64,000 nt of DNA from Paraburkholderia phosphatilytica. GTDB taxonomy: Bacteria; Pseudomonadota; Gammaproteobacteria; Burkholderiales; Burkholderiaceae. A program made the position numbers and the translations under genes. Positions 25,713-34,774 of this stretch are shown piece after piece; position 1 is the stretch's first letter; each line of letters starts with the position of its first letter. The notes under the pieces are model-generated. The model searched no databases, was not told where the DNA came from, and saw only the letters and a list, made by a program, of their open reading frames with translations. The DNA lies in contig NZ_QQOA01000025.1 of the NCBI RefSeq assembly GCF_003443895.1, positions 49,357-113,356 of the forward strand. Direction: 5' to 3'.

Positions 25713-27023
25713 ATGACAATGGATGCACGACCTATGAAGTCCGACGTGGCGCTCGATCGCTCCGTCGATTCCGCGGCGGGCGGCGGCCTGTTCGGCTGGT
25801 ACCGCCACACGAACGCGAACGAACGCCGCGCGTTCTGGAGCTGCAAGCTCGGCTACGCGCTCGACGCGATGGACACGCAGTTCCTGAGCTTCGTGATTCC
25901 CGCGCTGATTGCAAGCTGGGGTCTGACGAAGGGCGAAGCGGGCCTGATCGGCACCGTCACGCTGCTGACGTCTGCGGCGGGCGGCTGGCTGGCGGGCGTG
26001 CTGTCCGATCGCGTGGGCCGCGTGAGGACCCTGCAGATCACGATCGTCTGGTTCGCAGTGTTCACGCTTGCGTGCGCGTTCGCGCAGGACTACACGCAGC
26101 TGCTCGTCGCACGCGGTTTGATGGGACTCGGCTTCGGCGGCGAATGGACCGCGGGCGCGGTGCTGATCGGCGAAGTGATCCGCCCGCGCGATCGCGGCAA
26201 GGCGGTCGGCATGGTGCAGGCGGGCTGGGCGATCGGCTGGGCCGTATCGGCGGGACTCTACACGCTGGTGTTTACGCTGCTGCCGGGCGAGATCGCATGG
26301 CGCACGCTGTTCGCGATCGGCATTGCGCCGGCGCCGTTCGTGATCTTCATCCGCCGGCTCGTCAGGGAACCGGACGTGCACGTCGCGCAGAAACACACCG
26401 AAGCCGCGCAGCAGCAGCGCGCGTCGTTTCTCGAGATCTTCGGCGCCGATGTATGGTGGACCACGCTGCGCGCGTCGCTGCTCGCCACCGGCACGCAGGG
26501 CGGCTATTACGCGATCACCACGTGGCTGCCCACGTATCTGAAGACCGAGCAGCATCTGAGCGTGGTGGGCACCGGCGGCTATCTCGCGGTGATCATCGCG
26601 GGTTCGTATGCGGGGTATCTGTCCGGTGCGTATGCCAGCGACCGGCTCGGCAGAAAGCTCTCGTTCGTGCTGTTCGCGGTCGCATCGATGATCATCGCGC
26701 TCGTCTACACGCGGCTCACGCTCAGCAACACGTTGCTGCTGGTGCTGGGTTTCCCGCTCGGATTCTTCGCGTCGGGCATTTTCGCGGGAATGGGCGCATT
26801 CATGACCGAGCTGTTTCCGACCCGCATCCGCGGCTCGGGGCAGGGCTTCTGCTACAACTTCGGCCGCGCAGTCGGTGCCACGTTCCCGTTCCTGATCGGC
26901 TACGTCGCGCAGAAGATGACGCTCGGCGCCGCGATCGGCACGTTTGCCGCAGTCGCGTACGGCGTCGTGATGCTGGCTGCGCTGTCGCTGCCTGAAACGC
27001 GTGGTCGGGAGTTGACGCCGTAA
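25713..27023 (+). CDS. MFS metabolite/proton symporter
   Basis: A 436-residue transporter with about twelve membrane segments. The family loop between helices 2 and 3 is present (GVLSDRVGRVRTLQ), and the matching one between 8 and 9 (GAYASDRLGRKLSF). The helix 4-5 region (RGLMGLGFGGEWTAGAVL) is typical of the sialate/shikimate/aromatic acid proton-symporter group. It lies between the DUF1445 and oxoprolinase genes and probably imports the operon's substrate, perhaps 5-oxoproline or a related small acid. The ATG at 25713 follows a GGGAGACCC ribosome binding site. Confidence 0.88.
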   Translation: MTMDARPMKSDVALDRSVDSAAGGGLFGWYRHTNANERRAFWSCKLGYALDAMDTQFLSFVIPALIASWGLTKGEAGLIGTVTLLTSAAGGWLAGVLSDRVGRVRTLQITIVWFAVFTLACAFAQDYTQLLVARGLMGLGFGGEWTAGAVLIGEVIRPRDRGKAVGMVQAGWAIGWAVSAGLYTLVFTLLPGEIAWRTLFAIGIAPAPFVIFIRRLVREPDVHVAQKHTEAAQQQRASFLEIFGADVWWTTLRASLLATGTQGGYYAITTWLPTYLKTEQHLSVVGTGGYLAVIIAGSYAGYLSGAYASDRLGRKLSFVLFAVASMIIALVYTRLTLSNTLLLVLGFPLGFFASGIFAGMGAFMTELFPTRIRGSGQGFCYNFGRAVGATFPFLIGYVAQKMTLGAAIGTFAAVAYGVVMLAALSLPETRGRELTP

Positions 27024-27114
27024 GCGCGGGACTCCGGAATCGGGGTCTTCAGCATCGTACATATTTCGTTATCCTGACTTCTTATTTCGAACCCAACTGG
27101 AAACACCGACGAAC

Positions 27115-30100
27115 ATGGATTACGACGGATCGCAGCACCGATCGCAGCCCGCCGCAGGGCAGGACCAGGAACGAAATCAGCCTGCTCATCACTCAGGCCA
27201 GCGCCGCTGGCAATTCTGGATCGACCGTGGCGGCACCTTCACCGACATCGTCGCGCGCCGTCCCGATGGCCGCGTCGTCACGCACAAGGTGCTGTCGGAG
27301 AACCCGGAACGGTATCGCGATTCGGCGGTGCACGGCATTCGCGAACTGCTCGGCGTGCCGGCCGGCGCGCCGGTGCCGTCGGAGCTGATCGACAGCGTGC
27401 GGATGGGCACGACGGTCGCGACTAACGCGCTGCTCGAACGCAAGGGCGCGCGCACCGTGCTCGCGATCACGAAGGGCCACGCGGACGCACTGCGTATCGC
27501 ATACCAGAATCGCCCGCAGCTGTTCGCCCGCGAGATCGTGCTGCCGTCGCTGCTGTACGAAGACGTGATCGAGATCGACGAGCGGATCGGCGCGGATGGC
27601 GACGTGGTGCGCGAACTCGACGAAGCCGCGGCGCTCGCTGCGCTCAGCGCGGCGCACGCGAAGGGCATTCGCTCGTGTGCGATCGTGCTGATGCACGGTT
27701 ATCGCTATCACGATCACGAGCAGCGCCTGAAGGCGATCGCCGAACGGATCGGCTTCACGCAGATCTCGGTGAGCCACGAAGTGAGCCCGCTGATGAAGCT
27801 CGTATCGCGCGGCGACACCACGGTAGTCGATGCGTATCTGTCGCCGATCCTGCGGCACTATGTGGACCAGGTGCAGGACGATCTCGGGCCGGTGCCGCTG
27901 CAGTTCATGCAGAGCAGCGGCGGTCTGACGGAGGCGCAGCGCTTCCAGGGCAAGGACGCAATCCTGTCGGGGCCGGCGGGCGGCATCGTCGGCGCGGCGC
28001 AAGTAAGCACGCTCGCGGGCTTCGATCGCATCATCGGCTTCGATATGGGCGGCACGTCGACGGACGTCACGCATTTCGCGGGCGACTACGAACGCGAGTT
28101 CTCGACCGAAGTGGCCGGCGTGCGGATCCGCGCGCCGATGATGAAGATCCACACGGTCGCGGCCGGCGGCGGCTCGATCTGCAGCTTCGACGGCGCGCGG
28201 CTGCGCGTCGGTCCTGAAAGCGCGGGTGCGAATCCGGGGCCCGCTGCGTACCGTCGTGGCGGCCCACTGACGGTGACCGACTGCAACGTGATGCTCGGCA
28301 AGATCAACCCCGCGTGGTTCCCGAAGGTGTTCGGCCCGGACGGCAATCTGCCGCTCGATGCGGACATCGTACGCTCGCGCTTTACCGCGCTCGCCGCCGA
28401 GGTATCGAACGCGACCGGCACCCACCACACGCCGGAGGAACTCGCGGAAGGCTTCGTCACGATCGCCGTCGAGAACATGGCAAACGCGATCAAGCAGATT
28501 TCCGTGCAGCGCGGCTACGACGTGACGAAATACACGCTGGCGTGCTTCGGCGGTGCGGGCGGTCAGCATGCCTGCCTCGTCGCGGACGCGCTCGGCATGA
28601 CGAACGTGCATATCCATCCGCTCGCGGGTGTGCTGTCCGCGTACGGCATGGGACTTGCCGACGTGCGCGCGATGCGGCAGCTCGCGGTCGAACAGGTGCT
28701 GGGCGAAGCGTCGCTCGCCGGCTGCGCGAAAGCATACGCGGCGCTCGCCGACGCGGCACGCAACGAAGTGGCGGAGCAGCGCATCGAGCCGCGCGCGATC
28801 GCAGTGAAGCATTCGATGCACGTGAAGTACGACGGTACCGACACGTCGCTCGAAGTGCCGTTCTCGCTCGCGCCCGAAGTGGTCACGCAGTCGTTCGAAG
28901 CCGCGTACCAGGTGCGCTACGGCTTCCTGATGCGCAACCGCCCGCTCGTGATCGAAGCGATCGCGGTGGAAGCGATCGGCGCCGCGCAGGCCACCGACGA
29001 CGGTCAATGGCCGGTACGCGACGACGCGTCGCGCGATGCCGCGCCGGTCGGCACGAGCCGCGTGTTCGCGGGCGGCCGCTGGCTCGATACGCCGGTGTAC
29101 GACCGCGAAACGCTGGGGCCCGGTTTCAGCGTGACAGGGCCGGCGGTGATCAACGAGCCGACCGGTACGACGGTGATCGAGCCGGGCTGGCGTGTCGAAG
29201 TCAGCGAGCGCAATCATCTGGTGATGCAGCGCCACGAAGCGCGCGCGAACCGCTTCGCGGCCGGCACCGAGGCCGACCCCGTGATGCTCGAAGTGTTCAA
29301 CAACCTGTTCATGTCGATTGCCGAACAGATGGGCGTGACGCTCGCGAACACGTCGTACTCGGTGAACATCAAGGAGCGGCTCGACTTCTCGTGCGCGCTG
29401 TTCGACGGCGAAGCGAACCTGATCGCGAACGCGCCGCATATGCCGGTGCACCTCGGATCGATGGGCGAGAGCGTGAAGACGATTCTCGAGCGCCGCCGCG
29501 GCACGATGCGCGCGGGCGATGTGTTCATGCTGAACGCGCCGTATAGCGGCGGCACGCACCTGCCGGATATCACGGTCGTGATGCCGGTGTTCGCGGACGG
29601 CGCCGAAAGCACCAGCGAACCGACGTTCTTTGTCGGCGCGCGCGGGCATCATGCGGACATCGGCGGCATTACGCCGGGATCGATGCCGCCGGATTCGGTG
29701 CACGTCGGCGAAGAGGGCGTGCTGCTCGACAACGTGCAGCTGGTGCGCGAGGGCACGTTCCTCGAAGGCGCGGTGCGCGACCGCCTGCTGTCCGACCGCT
29801 ATCCGGTGCGCAACGTCGAGCAGAATCTCGCCGATCTGCGCGCGCAGGTGGCGGCATGCACGAAGGGCGCACAGGAACTCGCGCGGATGGGCGACCAGTT
29901 CGGCATCGAGGTCGTGAAGGCGTATATGCAGCACGTGCAGGACAACGCGGAGGAGATGGTCCGCCGCACGTTGAGCGCACTGCAGGACGGCCGCTACGAA
30001 TACGCGCTGGACGATGGCGCGAAGGTGGTGGTGTCGGTGAGCATCGATCGCGCGGCGCGTTCCGCGGTGGTCGATTTCGACGGCACGAGCGCGCAGCAGC

Positions 30101-30819
30101 CGAACAACTACAACGCGCCGGCCGCGATCTGCAAGGCGGCCGTGCTGTACGTGTTCCGCACGCTCGTCGACGACGACATTCCGCTGAACGCGGGCTGCCT
30201 GAAGCCGCTCGAAATCCGGATTCCGGAAGGCAGCATGTTGAATCCGCGCTATCCGTGCGCGGTGGTGGCGGGCAACGTCGAGACCTCCCAGGTGATTACC
30301 GATGCGCTATATGGCGCGCTGGGCGTGGTGGCCGCATCGCAGGGCACGATGAACAACTTCACGTTCGGCAACGACCGTTTCCAGTACTACGAAACGATCT
30401 GCGGCGGCTCGGGAGCGGGACCGACCTTCACGGGTTGCGACGCGGTGCAGACGCACATGACCAACTCGCGTCTGACCGACCCTGAAGTGCTGGAGTGGCG
30501 CTTTCCGGTGCGGCTCGACGAATTCCGCATTCGTCGCGGTAGCGGAGGAGCAGGGCGCTACCGCGGCGGCAACGGCACCGAGCGCCGCGTGCGCTTCCTG
30601 CAGCCGATGACCGCTGTGATCCTGTCGAACCGGCGGGTGGTGGCGCCGTTCGGGCTCGCCGGCGGCGCGCCCGGTGCGACCGGCTGCAACTGGGTCGAGC
30701 GCGCGGCCGGCGGTGCGAAGGAAAGCTTCGGCGCGCGGCATCAGGTGCAGATGGACGCGAACGACGTGTTCGTGATCCAGACACCGGGCGGCGGAGGCTA
30801 CGGCGCTGCGAAGGAGTGA
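27115..30819 (+). CDS. ATP-dependent 5-oxoprolinase / hydantoinase A-B fusion
   Basis: A 1234-residue protein in which HyuA-like and HyuB-like parts are joined, as in eukaryote-type 5-oxoprolinase. The N-terminal actin-like nucleotide-binding motif is FWIDRGGTFTDIV (about residue 35), the second is GFDMGGTSTDVTHF (about 308). The HyuB part begins around residue 720 (DPVMLEVFNNLFMSIAEQMG) and runs to the Gly-rich end (QTPGGGGYGA). Such enzymes hydrolyse 5-oxo-L-proline to glutamate, or a hydantoin ring, with ATP. Substrate choice cannot be read from sequence; the DUF1445 neighbour favours oxoproline. It is the last gene of its operon. Confidence 0.9.
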   Translation: MDYDGSQHRSQPAAGQDQERNQPAHHSGQRRWQFWIDRGGTFTDIVARRPDGRVVTHKVLSENPERYRDSAVHGIRELLGVPAGAPVPSELIDSVRMGTTVATNALLERKGARTVLAITKGHADALRIAYQNRPQLFAREIVLPSLLYEDVIEIDERIGADGDVVRELDEAAALAALSAAHAKGIRSCAIVLMHGYRYHDHEQRLKAIAERIGFTQISVSHEVSPLMKLVSRGDTTVVDAYLSPILRHYVDQVQDDLGPVPLQFMQSSGGLTEAQRFQGKDAILSGPAGGIVGAAQVSTLAGFDRIIGFDMGGTSTDVTHFAGDYEREFSTEVAGVRIRAPMMKIHTVAAGGGSICSFDGARLRVGPESAGANPGPAAYRRGGPLTVTDCNVMLGKINPAWFPKVFGPDGNLPLDADIVRSRFTALAAEVSNATGTHHTPEELAEGFVTIAVENMANAIKQISVQRGYDVTKYTLACFGGAGGQHACLVADALGMTNVHIHPLAGVLSAYGMGLADVRAMRQLAVEQVLGEASLAGCAKAYAALADAARNEVAEQRIEPRAIAVKHSMHVKYDGTDTSLEVPFSLAPEVVTQSFEAAYQVRYGFLMRNRPLVIEAIAVEAIGAAQATDDGQWPVRDDASRDAAPVGTSRVFAGGRWLDTPVYDRETLGPGFSVTGPAVINEPTGTTVIEPGWRVEVSERNHLVMQRHEARANRFAAGTEADPVMLEVFNNLFMSIAEQMGVTLANTSYSVNIKERLDFSCALFDGEANLIANAPHMPVHLGSMGESVKTILERRRGTMRAGDVFMLNAPYSGGTHLPDITVVMPVFADGAESTSEPTFFVGARGHHADIGGITPGSMPPDSVHVGEEGVLLDNVQLVREGTFLEGAVRDRLLSDRYPVRNVEQNLADLRAQVAACTKGAQELARMGDQFGIEVVKAYMQHVQDNAEEMVRRTLSALQDGRYEYALDDGAKVVVSVSIDRAARSAVVDFDGTSAQQPNNYNAPAAICKAAVLYVFRTLVDDDIPLNAGCLKPLEIRIPEGSMLNPRYPCAVVAGNVETSQVITDALYGALGVVAASQGTMNNFTFGNDRFQYYETICGGSGAGPTFTGCDAVQTHMTNSRLTDPEVLEWRFPVRLDEFRIRRGSGGAGRYRGGNGTERRVRFLQPMTAVILSNRRVVAPFGLAGGAPGATGCNWVERAAGGAKESFGARHQVQMDANDVFVIQTPGGGGYGAAKE

Positions 30820-30841
30820 ATGCGGGCTGTGCAGGTGCGCT

Positions 30842-31051
30842 TCAGGTGCGCGCCTGCATGGCCCGCTGCAGCAGGCATCGCTCGGGCCGGCGCAGCACCG
30901 GCGGCCTGACGGTGCGCGCGAGGCAGCACGCCAATGCGGGTACGCGCCGCGCAAACAGCCGCGGACCGAGGTGCCGTTCGCGCCGGATCATGCGTTCCAT
31001 CGCATGCTGACGGCAGCGCCCTGCGGCAACCACTTTCGGTGGGGTGATCAT
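30842..31051 (-). CDS. Possible small basic protein
   Basis: A 69-residue frame starting eight bases after the stop of the next leftward gene. Third codon positions are strongly GC-biased, as in real genes here, and the product is arginine-rich (RRERHLGPRLFARRVPAL) with three cysteines. It has no recognisable family or ribosome binding site, so it could still be spurious. Confidence 0.35.
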   Translation of the reverse strand: MITPPKVVAAGRCRQHAMERMIRRERHLGPRLFARRVPALACCLARTVRPPVLRRPERCLLQRAMQART

Positions 31052-31059
31052 CGCCGTGC

Positions 31060-31317
31060 TCAGCAGGGCGCGCGTTCGCGGCGAACGCTTTCGCTGATCG
31101 CCATCGCGAAGCGCACCAGCGACGCGACCGAACCCGCCACGCTGTGATACCGCTGCTGGCCGATCTCCGCATCGAGCAGCACGAGCATGCCCGACGTGCG
31201 CGCGAGTTCAAGCAGCGCGTCGGCGTCGTGATGGGGCTTAGCTGTGTCGGCCGGTTCGCGCGTGGCGCCGGATGGTGCGGGCGCGAGTGCGAGTGCGGCG
31301 GAAGAAGCGTGGGACAT
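31060..31317 (-). CDS. Hypothetical protein
   Basis: An 85-residue protein; the start at MSHASSAALAL is supported by a GGAGACC upstream. The N-terminal 35 residues look disordered. The C-terminal part (DALLELARTSGMLVLLDAEI, then VAGSVASLVRFAMAISES) forms two likely helices. I know no function. It ends in a cysteine. Confidence 0.55.
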   Translation of the reverse strand: MSHASSAALALAPAPSGATREPADTAKPHHDADALLELARTSGMLVLLDAEIGQQRYHSVAGSVASLVRFAMAISESVRRERAPC

Positions 31318-31674
31318 GGCGGTCTCCGGTGAACTGGTTCGGTGTCCGCATCGATTGCGCCGGGCTGTGAAGAAACTTCGAAAGCGGCCGGCCGCGCGCG
31401 AACATCCATGTCCCAAAGTATTGGCGACGGCCTCGCCGATTCCAATCAGGCGCCGCCGATTCTGCGGTAAGGGTACCGACGCAAACGTCAGGATTCGCTT
31501 ACGATGCCGCACGCATGAGATGAGCGGGTTTTCCCCGGGGGGTTTTCTTCAGACATGGGGACGATCCCGATGCCGTGAACGAACGTGCGTGCGCGTGCTT
31601 TCAACGGGCACAGCACCGTCCGCCCGGCGTTGAACCGGGATCAAGGCAGAGATGAACCGCGTGCCGACGCGCAG
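31318..31674. other. Intergenic, no gene seen
   Basis: About 357 bases between two leftward hypothetical genes. Frames on both strands are short and lack coding bias. The start of the downstream gene's promoter must lie here, but no clear -35/-10 pair is visible. Confidence 0.4.
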
Positions 31675-32058
31675 TCAGATCTCGTCGTCGGCGAAGACGC
31701 TGCTTTCGGCAACCGGATCGTTGGGGTCGACCCACTGCACGTGCCACTGGCCGTGTTCGGGCGAGTTGGCGCGCGCTTCGACGCCATCGCACATGCACGA
31801 CACAGTGCCGGTCTCGCCTTCGAACGGGCCCTCCGGTTCCGACAGATCGAGTCCGTCGAGCATGCAGAGCGACTGCATGCCGTCCTGCGTCATGACGCCG
31901 GTCCTGCCGCGATCGAGCAGGAGCGTGCCCCAGCTTGGAAAGTCGATGCCGGCATGCCCTTCGCGCGACCATCTGCGCGCGGCCTTGTCGAGCCACAGGA
32001 TCGCATAGGTGGCGGGCGTGGCATGGTCGAAGGCATCGAGGTGAACGGTAATGCGCAT
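31675..32058 (-). CDS. Hypothetical acidic protein
   Basis: A 127-residue protein; the start at MRITVHLDAFDHATPATYA has GGGAG upstream. It is rich in Asp, Glu and Trp, with no signal or membrane segment (for example HGQWHVQWVDPNDPV). The N-terminal beta-strand-like start and the regular pattern suggest a small globular cytosolic domain. Not recognised. Confidence 0.6.
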   Translation of the reverse strand: MRITVHLDAFDHATPATYAILWLDKAARRWSREGHAGIDFPSWGTLLLDRGRTGVMTQDGMQSLCMLDGLDLSEPEGPFEGETGTVSCMCDGVEARANSPEHGQWHVQWVDPNDPVAESSVFADDEI

Positions 32059-32384
32059 GATGACTCCCGAGGGCGGCGGCGCAGGTTGGCCGTCGCAATA
32101 CGGACCGGATCGCAAGGTGGAGCGTCCGCATGTCCCGCTATCGGAAAGCTGCGGGAAAGCAGCGGGAAAGCTGCCGTAACGCAATCTCGCGTCGGTGTCC
32201 TTGAATGCTTCCATTGAATACCAGAGTTCGCAGATTGCCCAGGTTTCGTTGAAGCACGCGAAACGCAGGCATGCGCCACTGCTGCGCGCTGCACGATGGA
32301 TGCCGGCCGCACACAGGTCACGGAACGCGAACGCGTAAGATCGGCTCAAACCCTGGAACCTTCGACGGCCCCGCGGGAGAGACG
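32059..32384. other. Divergent intergenic region with an 11-base triplicate
   Basis: Contains three tandem 11-base units at 32143-32175 (GGAAAGCTGCG, GGAAAGCAGCG, GGAAAGCTGCC) between two divergent hypothetical genes. Otherwise I see no gene. The repeats could be regulator sites or simple slippage. Confidence 0.5.
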
Positions 32385-32837
32385 ATGCGAATCCGAACCA
32401 TGCGCTTTTTTCAGGCGCTTGCCGTCTGCGCCGCCGCGACTCTGCCCGGCATCGCCGTCGCGCAGACCCACGCGATCGATGATGCGCTCGGCTGCGACCA
32501 GCAGCCGCACGCGTTCATTTCCGGCCTGCTCGACGACCGCTCGATCGATGCGAAACCCATGCGGGTCGAATCGAATTCGGTGAACGCGTTTCGCCCGGCA
32601 GCCGGCAGCGGCCTGATGGCATTCGGTTTCCGGGTGTATGCGGTGCTCGGCTATGCGCCCGACGACGACCTGTTCAAGGCCGGCAACGGTCGGCCTGTCG
32701 ACGGAACGCTGTACGGCGTGGTCGTCTCGGGGCCGAAGGAAGCGGTCGAATCGCGCGTGCGCGAAGCCGGCAGCTCGGCAACCGTCCGGTCCGTCGTGCC
32801 GCTCGTGCTCACGGCGGTGGTCTGCAGGCAGCCTTGA
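32385..32837 (+). CDS. Exported hypothetical protein
   Basis: A 150-residue protein. The start at MRIRTMRFFQALAVCAAA follows GGGAGAGACG and gives a signal peptide cleaved after GIAVA. The mature part has two cysteines (LGCDQQPHAF and the near-terminal VVCRQP) and the phrase SGLMAFGFRVYAVLGYAPDDDLF, which resembles small periplasmic proteins of Burkholderia. No assigned function. Confidence 0.6.
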   Translation: MRIRTMRFFQALAVCAAATLPGIAVAQTHAIDDALGCDQQPHAFISGLLDDRSIDAKPMRVESNSVNAFRPAAGSGLMAFGFRVYAVLGYAPDDDLFKAGNGRPVDGTLYGVVVSGPKEAVESRVREAGSSATVRSVVPLVLTAVVCRQP

Positions 32838-32993
32838 AGGTCAGGCTGTTCAGGTACCGATGCCGCGGGATGGATCGCGACGCGACTTCCGCCAAACCTC
32901 TGGCAGAGCTGCTGCGATCGGATCATCATCAGGATAGGCGGGCCGTTTGACCATCGCGTGACCGGCCGGCCGCGATGCATGCGGGAGGCTCTC

Positions 32994-33218
32994 GTGAAGC
33001 TCCATCTCTGGCACCACGATCACCATGCGCATTCGGGCAGCGTCCGGATTGCGTGCGCATTGATCGCCATTTTCGTTTCGTTGCTCGGCGTCGGATTCAT
33101 CCTGCACGGGCTCGTGTTCGACGATACCGGCGCGTCGATCCGCGGCGCGGCGCTGCTGATCGGCGGCGTGTCAGCATTCGTGGTGGCGCTGAATTTGGCG
33201 TCCGACGGCGAAAGCTGA
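32994..33218 (+). CDS. Small two-helix membrane protein
   Basis: The GTG at 32994 has GGGAGG just upstream and is preferred over ATG 32979. The product has 74 residues: a His-rich N-terminus (KLHLWHHDHHAH), then two hydrophobic helices (ACALIAIFVSLLGVGFILHG and AALLIGGVSAFVVALNL). The histidines might bind metal. No family recognised. Confidence 0.5.
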   Translation: MKLHLWHHDHHAHSGSVRIACALIAIFVSLLGVGFILHGLVFDDTGASIRGAALLIGGVSAFVVALNLASDGES

Positions 33219-33270
33219 CGCGGTTCGAACCGGCGCTTGCTGCAGCGCTGAGGTGTGCCGACGGGCGCGT

Positions 33271-33942
33271 TCAGAACTGCGCGAGGATCGTCACGCGGCG
33301 GTTCGCCGCGCGCGCGGCCGCGTCGTTGCCGAGCACGACCAGATCGTTGTCGGCGCGACCCATCGCGGCCAGGCGCCGCGACTCGATTCCATGCTCGACG
33401 AAAAAGCGCACGACCGCGCCGGCGCGCGCCGCCGACAGTTCCCAGTTCGATGCGTATTTCGCGGTGGCGATCGGCGTGTCGTCGGTGTGGCCGACCACGA
33501 CGATGCTGGTGGGCGCGGCGCGCTTCAGGATCTGCGCGACGCGGCCGAGTTCGTCGAACGATTCGTGCCGGATGCTGGCCTCCGCGCTGTCGAACAGCAC
33601 CTTCGCGTTGATCGCGATCTCCACGCCTTGCGGCGTATCGCTGACCACGATTTCCTGACGCGCGACGAGCGGCGCGAGCAGCGTCTTCATCTGCTCGCGC
33701 CCGGCCCGCGGAGCGGGCGAGGGCGCAGGCAGCGCGGCCGCCACGACCGCGTTCGCGCGCGCCTTGAGCTCGGCTTCTTTCGTTCTTGAAAGCTGCAGGA
33801 TATAGAGCGCGAGAAAGAAGACCATCAGCGTGGTCACGAGGTCCGCGTAGGAGAGCAGCCACCGCTCCGAACGGGCCTCGTCGTCCGCCTCTTCGTCATG
33901 AGGCCGGCTGCGTGCGGACGAGGTGCTCGACGAATATTCCAT
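33271..33942 (-). CDS. MotB-like stator subunit with OmpA domain
   Basis: A 223-residue protein: short charged N-terminus, one membrane helix (SYADLVTTLMVFFLALYIL) holding the aspartate that carries protons in MotB, then a linker and an OmpA-like peptidoglycan-binding domain (VVVGHTDDTPIATAKYASNW ending NRRVTI). This places it in the MotB/MotD family, not with TolR/ExbD, which lack the OmpA domain. It is shorter than typical flagellar MotB. It is the last gene of a leftward operon after a MotA-like gene (15 bases apart) and a cNMP/FliG-like gene. No other flagellar gene is in the window. Confidence 0.88.
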   Translation of the reverse strand: MEYSSSTSSARSRPHDEEADDEARSERWLLSYADLVTTLMVFFLALYILQLSRTKEAELKARANAVVAAALPAPSPAPRAGREQMKTLLAPLVARQEIVVSDTPQGVEIAINAKVLFDSAEASIRHESFDELGRVAQILKRAAPTSIVVVGHTDDTPIATAKYASNWELSAARAGAVVRFFVEHGIESRRLAAMGRADNDLVVLGNDAAARAANRRVTILAQF

Positions 33943-33957
33943 GGCAGAAGGATCGCG

Positions 33958-34722
33958 TCAGACCAGCAGTTCGGCGGAGCGCTCGCGAATGTCGCCCGTC
34001 AGACGCGTTTCGATCGTCTGCGGCGATTCCTTGCGCGAAATGGCCAGCAGCCCGTCGAAGTAGAGCCGCCGGAAGCGCAGCTCCGATTCGATCTGCGCCT
34101 TGATCTTGCCGTACAGCGGCAGAAACGCGAGGTTCGCGAGACCGAGGCCGTACAGCGTCGCGGTGAACGCGGCCGCGATCCCTTGCCCGAGCGCGGACGG
34201 CTCCAGGATATGGCCGGTCACGTGAATCAGGCCGAGCACTGCGCCCAGAATGCCGAAGGTCGGTGCATAGCCGCCAGCCTGCTGCCAGACTTTCGCGGCG
34301 GCCATCCGGTTGCGCTCGTACGCGTCGAGCTCGCGGCGCAGCGAATCTTCGAGCACCGCGGTTGAAACGCCATTGGCGAGCAGGTCGATGCCGCGGCGCG
34401 CAAACGCGTCGATACCGGACAGGTCCATCGTCTGCAGCGCGAGCATGCCGTTGAGCTTGGCCTCGTCGCCCCATTCGAGCAGCAGCGCGAGATGCGCGCG
34501 ATCCACCTGACGCGGCTTCGCAAACGCGAGCGCGAACTGCCTGATGCCGTCGAGAAAACGCGCCCACGTGTTCTGGATCATCACGGCGGCGATCGTGCCG
34601 CCCAGTACGACGACGAGCGCTTCGGCCTGCAGCAGCGACGCGAACTGGCCGCCTTCGAGCCAGAAGCCCGTGGCAATCGCGGCCACGCCGAACAGCGAGC
34701 CGAACAGGGTCAGGAGGTCCAT
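33958..34722 (-). CDS. MotA-like stator channel subunit
   Basis: A 254-residue protein with four membrane segments in the MotA arrangement: two near the N-terminus (LFGSLFGVAAIATGFWL, AEALVVVLGGTIAAVMI), a cytoplasmic domain of about 90 residues, and two near residues 150-205. The conserved prolines of the MotA channel are present in YAPTFGILGAVLGL and LAFLPLYGKIK. With the MotB-like partner it should form a proton- or sodium-driven 5:2 stator anchored to peptidoglycan. In this family the cytoplasmic loop contacts the rotor protein FliG, which makes the FliG-like domain of the upstream gene notable. Confidence 0.88.
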   Translation of the reverse strand: MDLLTLFGSLFGVAAIATGFWLEGGQFASLLQAEALVVVLGGTIAAVMIQNTWARFLDGIRQFALAFAKPRQVDRAHLALLLEWGDEAKLNGMLALQTMDLSGIDAFARRGIDLLANGVSTAVLEDSLRRELDAYERNRMAAAKVWQQAGGYAPTFGILGAVLGLIHVTGHILEPSALGQGIAAAFTATLYGLGLANLAFLPLYGKIKAQIESELRFRRLYFDGLLAISRKESPQTIETRLTGDIRERSAELLV

Positions 34723-34774
34723 GAGGGTTCTGTTCCGGTATTTCCGTGCGTGGAGACTCGATTCAAGCGCGGGT

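Noticed and set aside
27193..29934. A 913-codon minus-strand frame opposite the oxoprolinase gene
   Set aside because: Arg/His-rich shadow frame of a highly conserved gene.
31585..32217. A 210-codon plus-strand frame across 31.6-32.2 kb
   Set aside because: It lies opposite the acidic hypothetical gene, which has a better ribosome binding site and composition.
33271..34722. TolQ-TolR or ExbB-ExbD pair
   Set aside because: The smaller protein has an OmpA-like peptidoglycan-binding domain and the larger one has the four-helix MotA layout, both diagnostic of flagellar-type stators.
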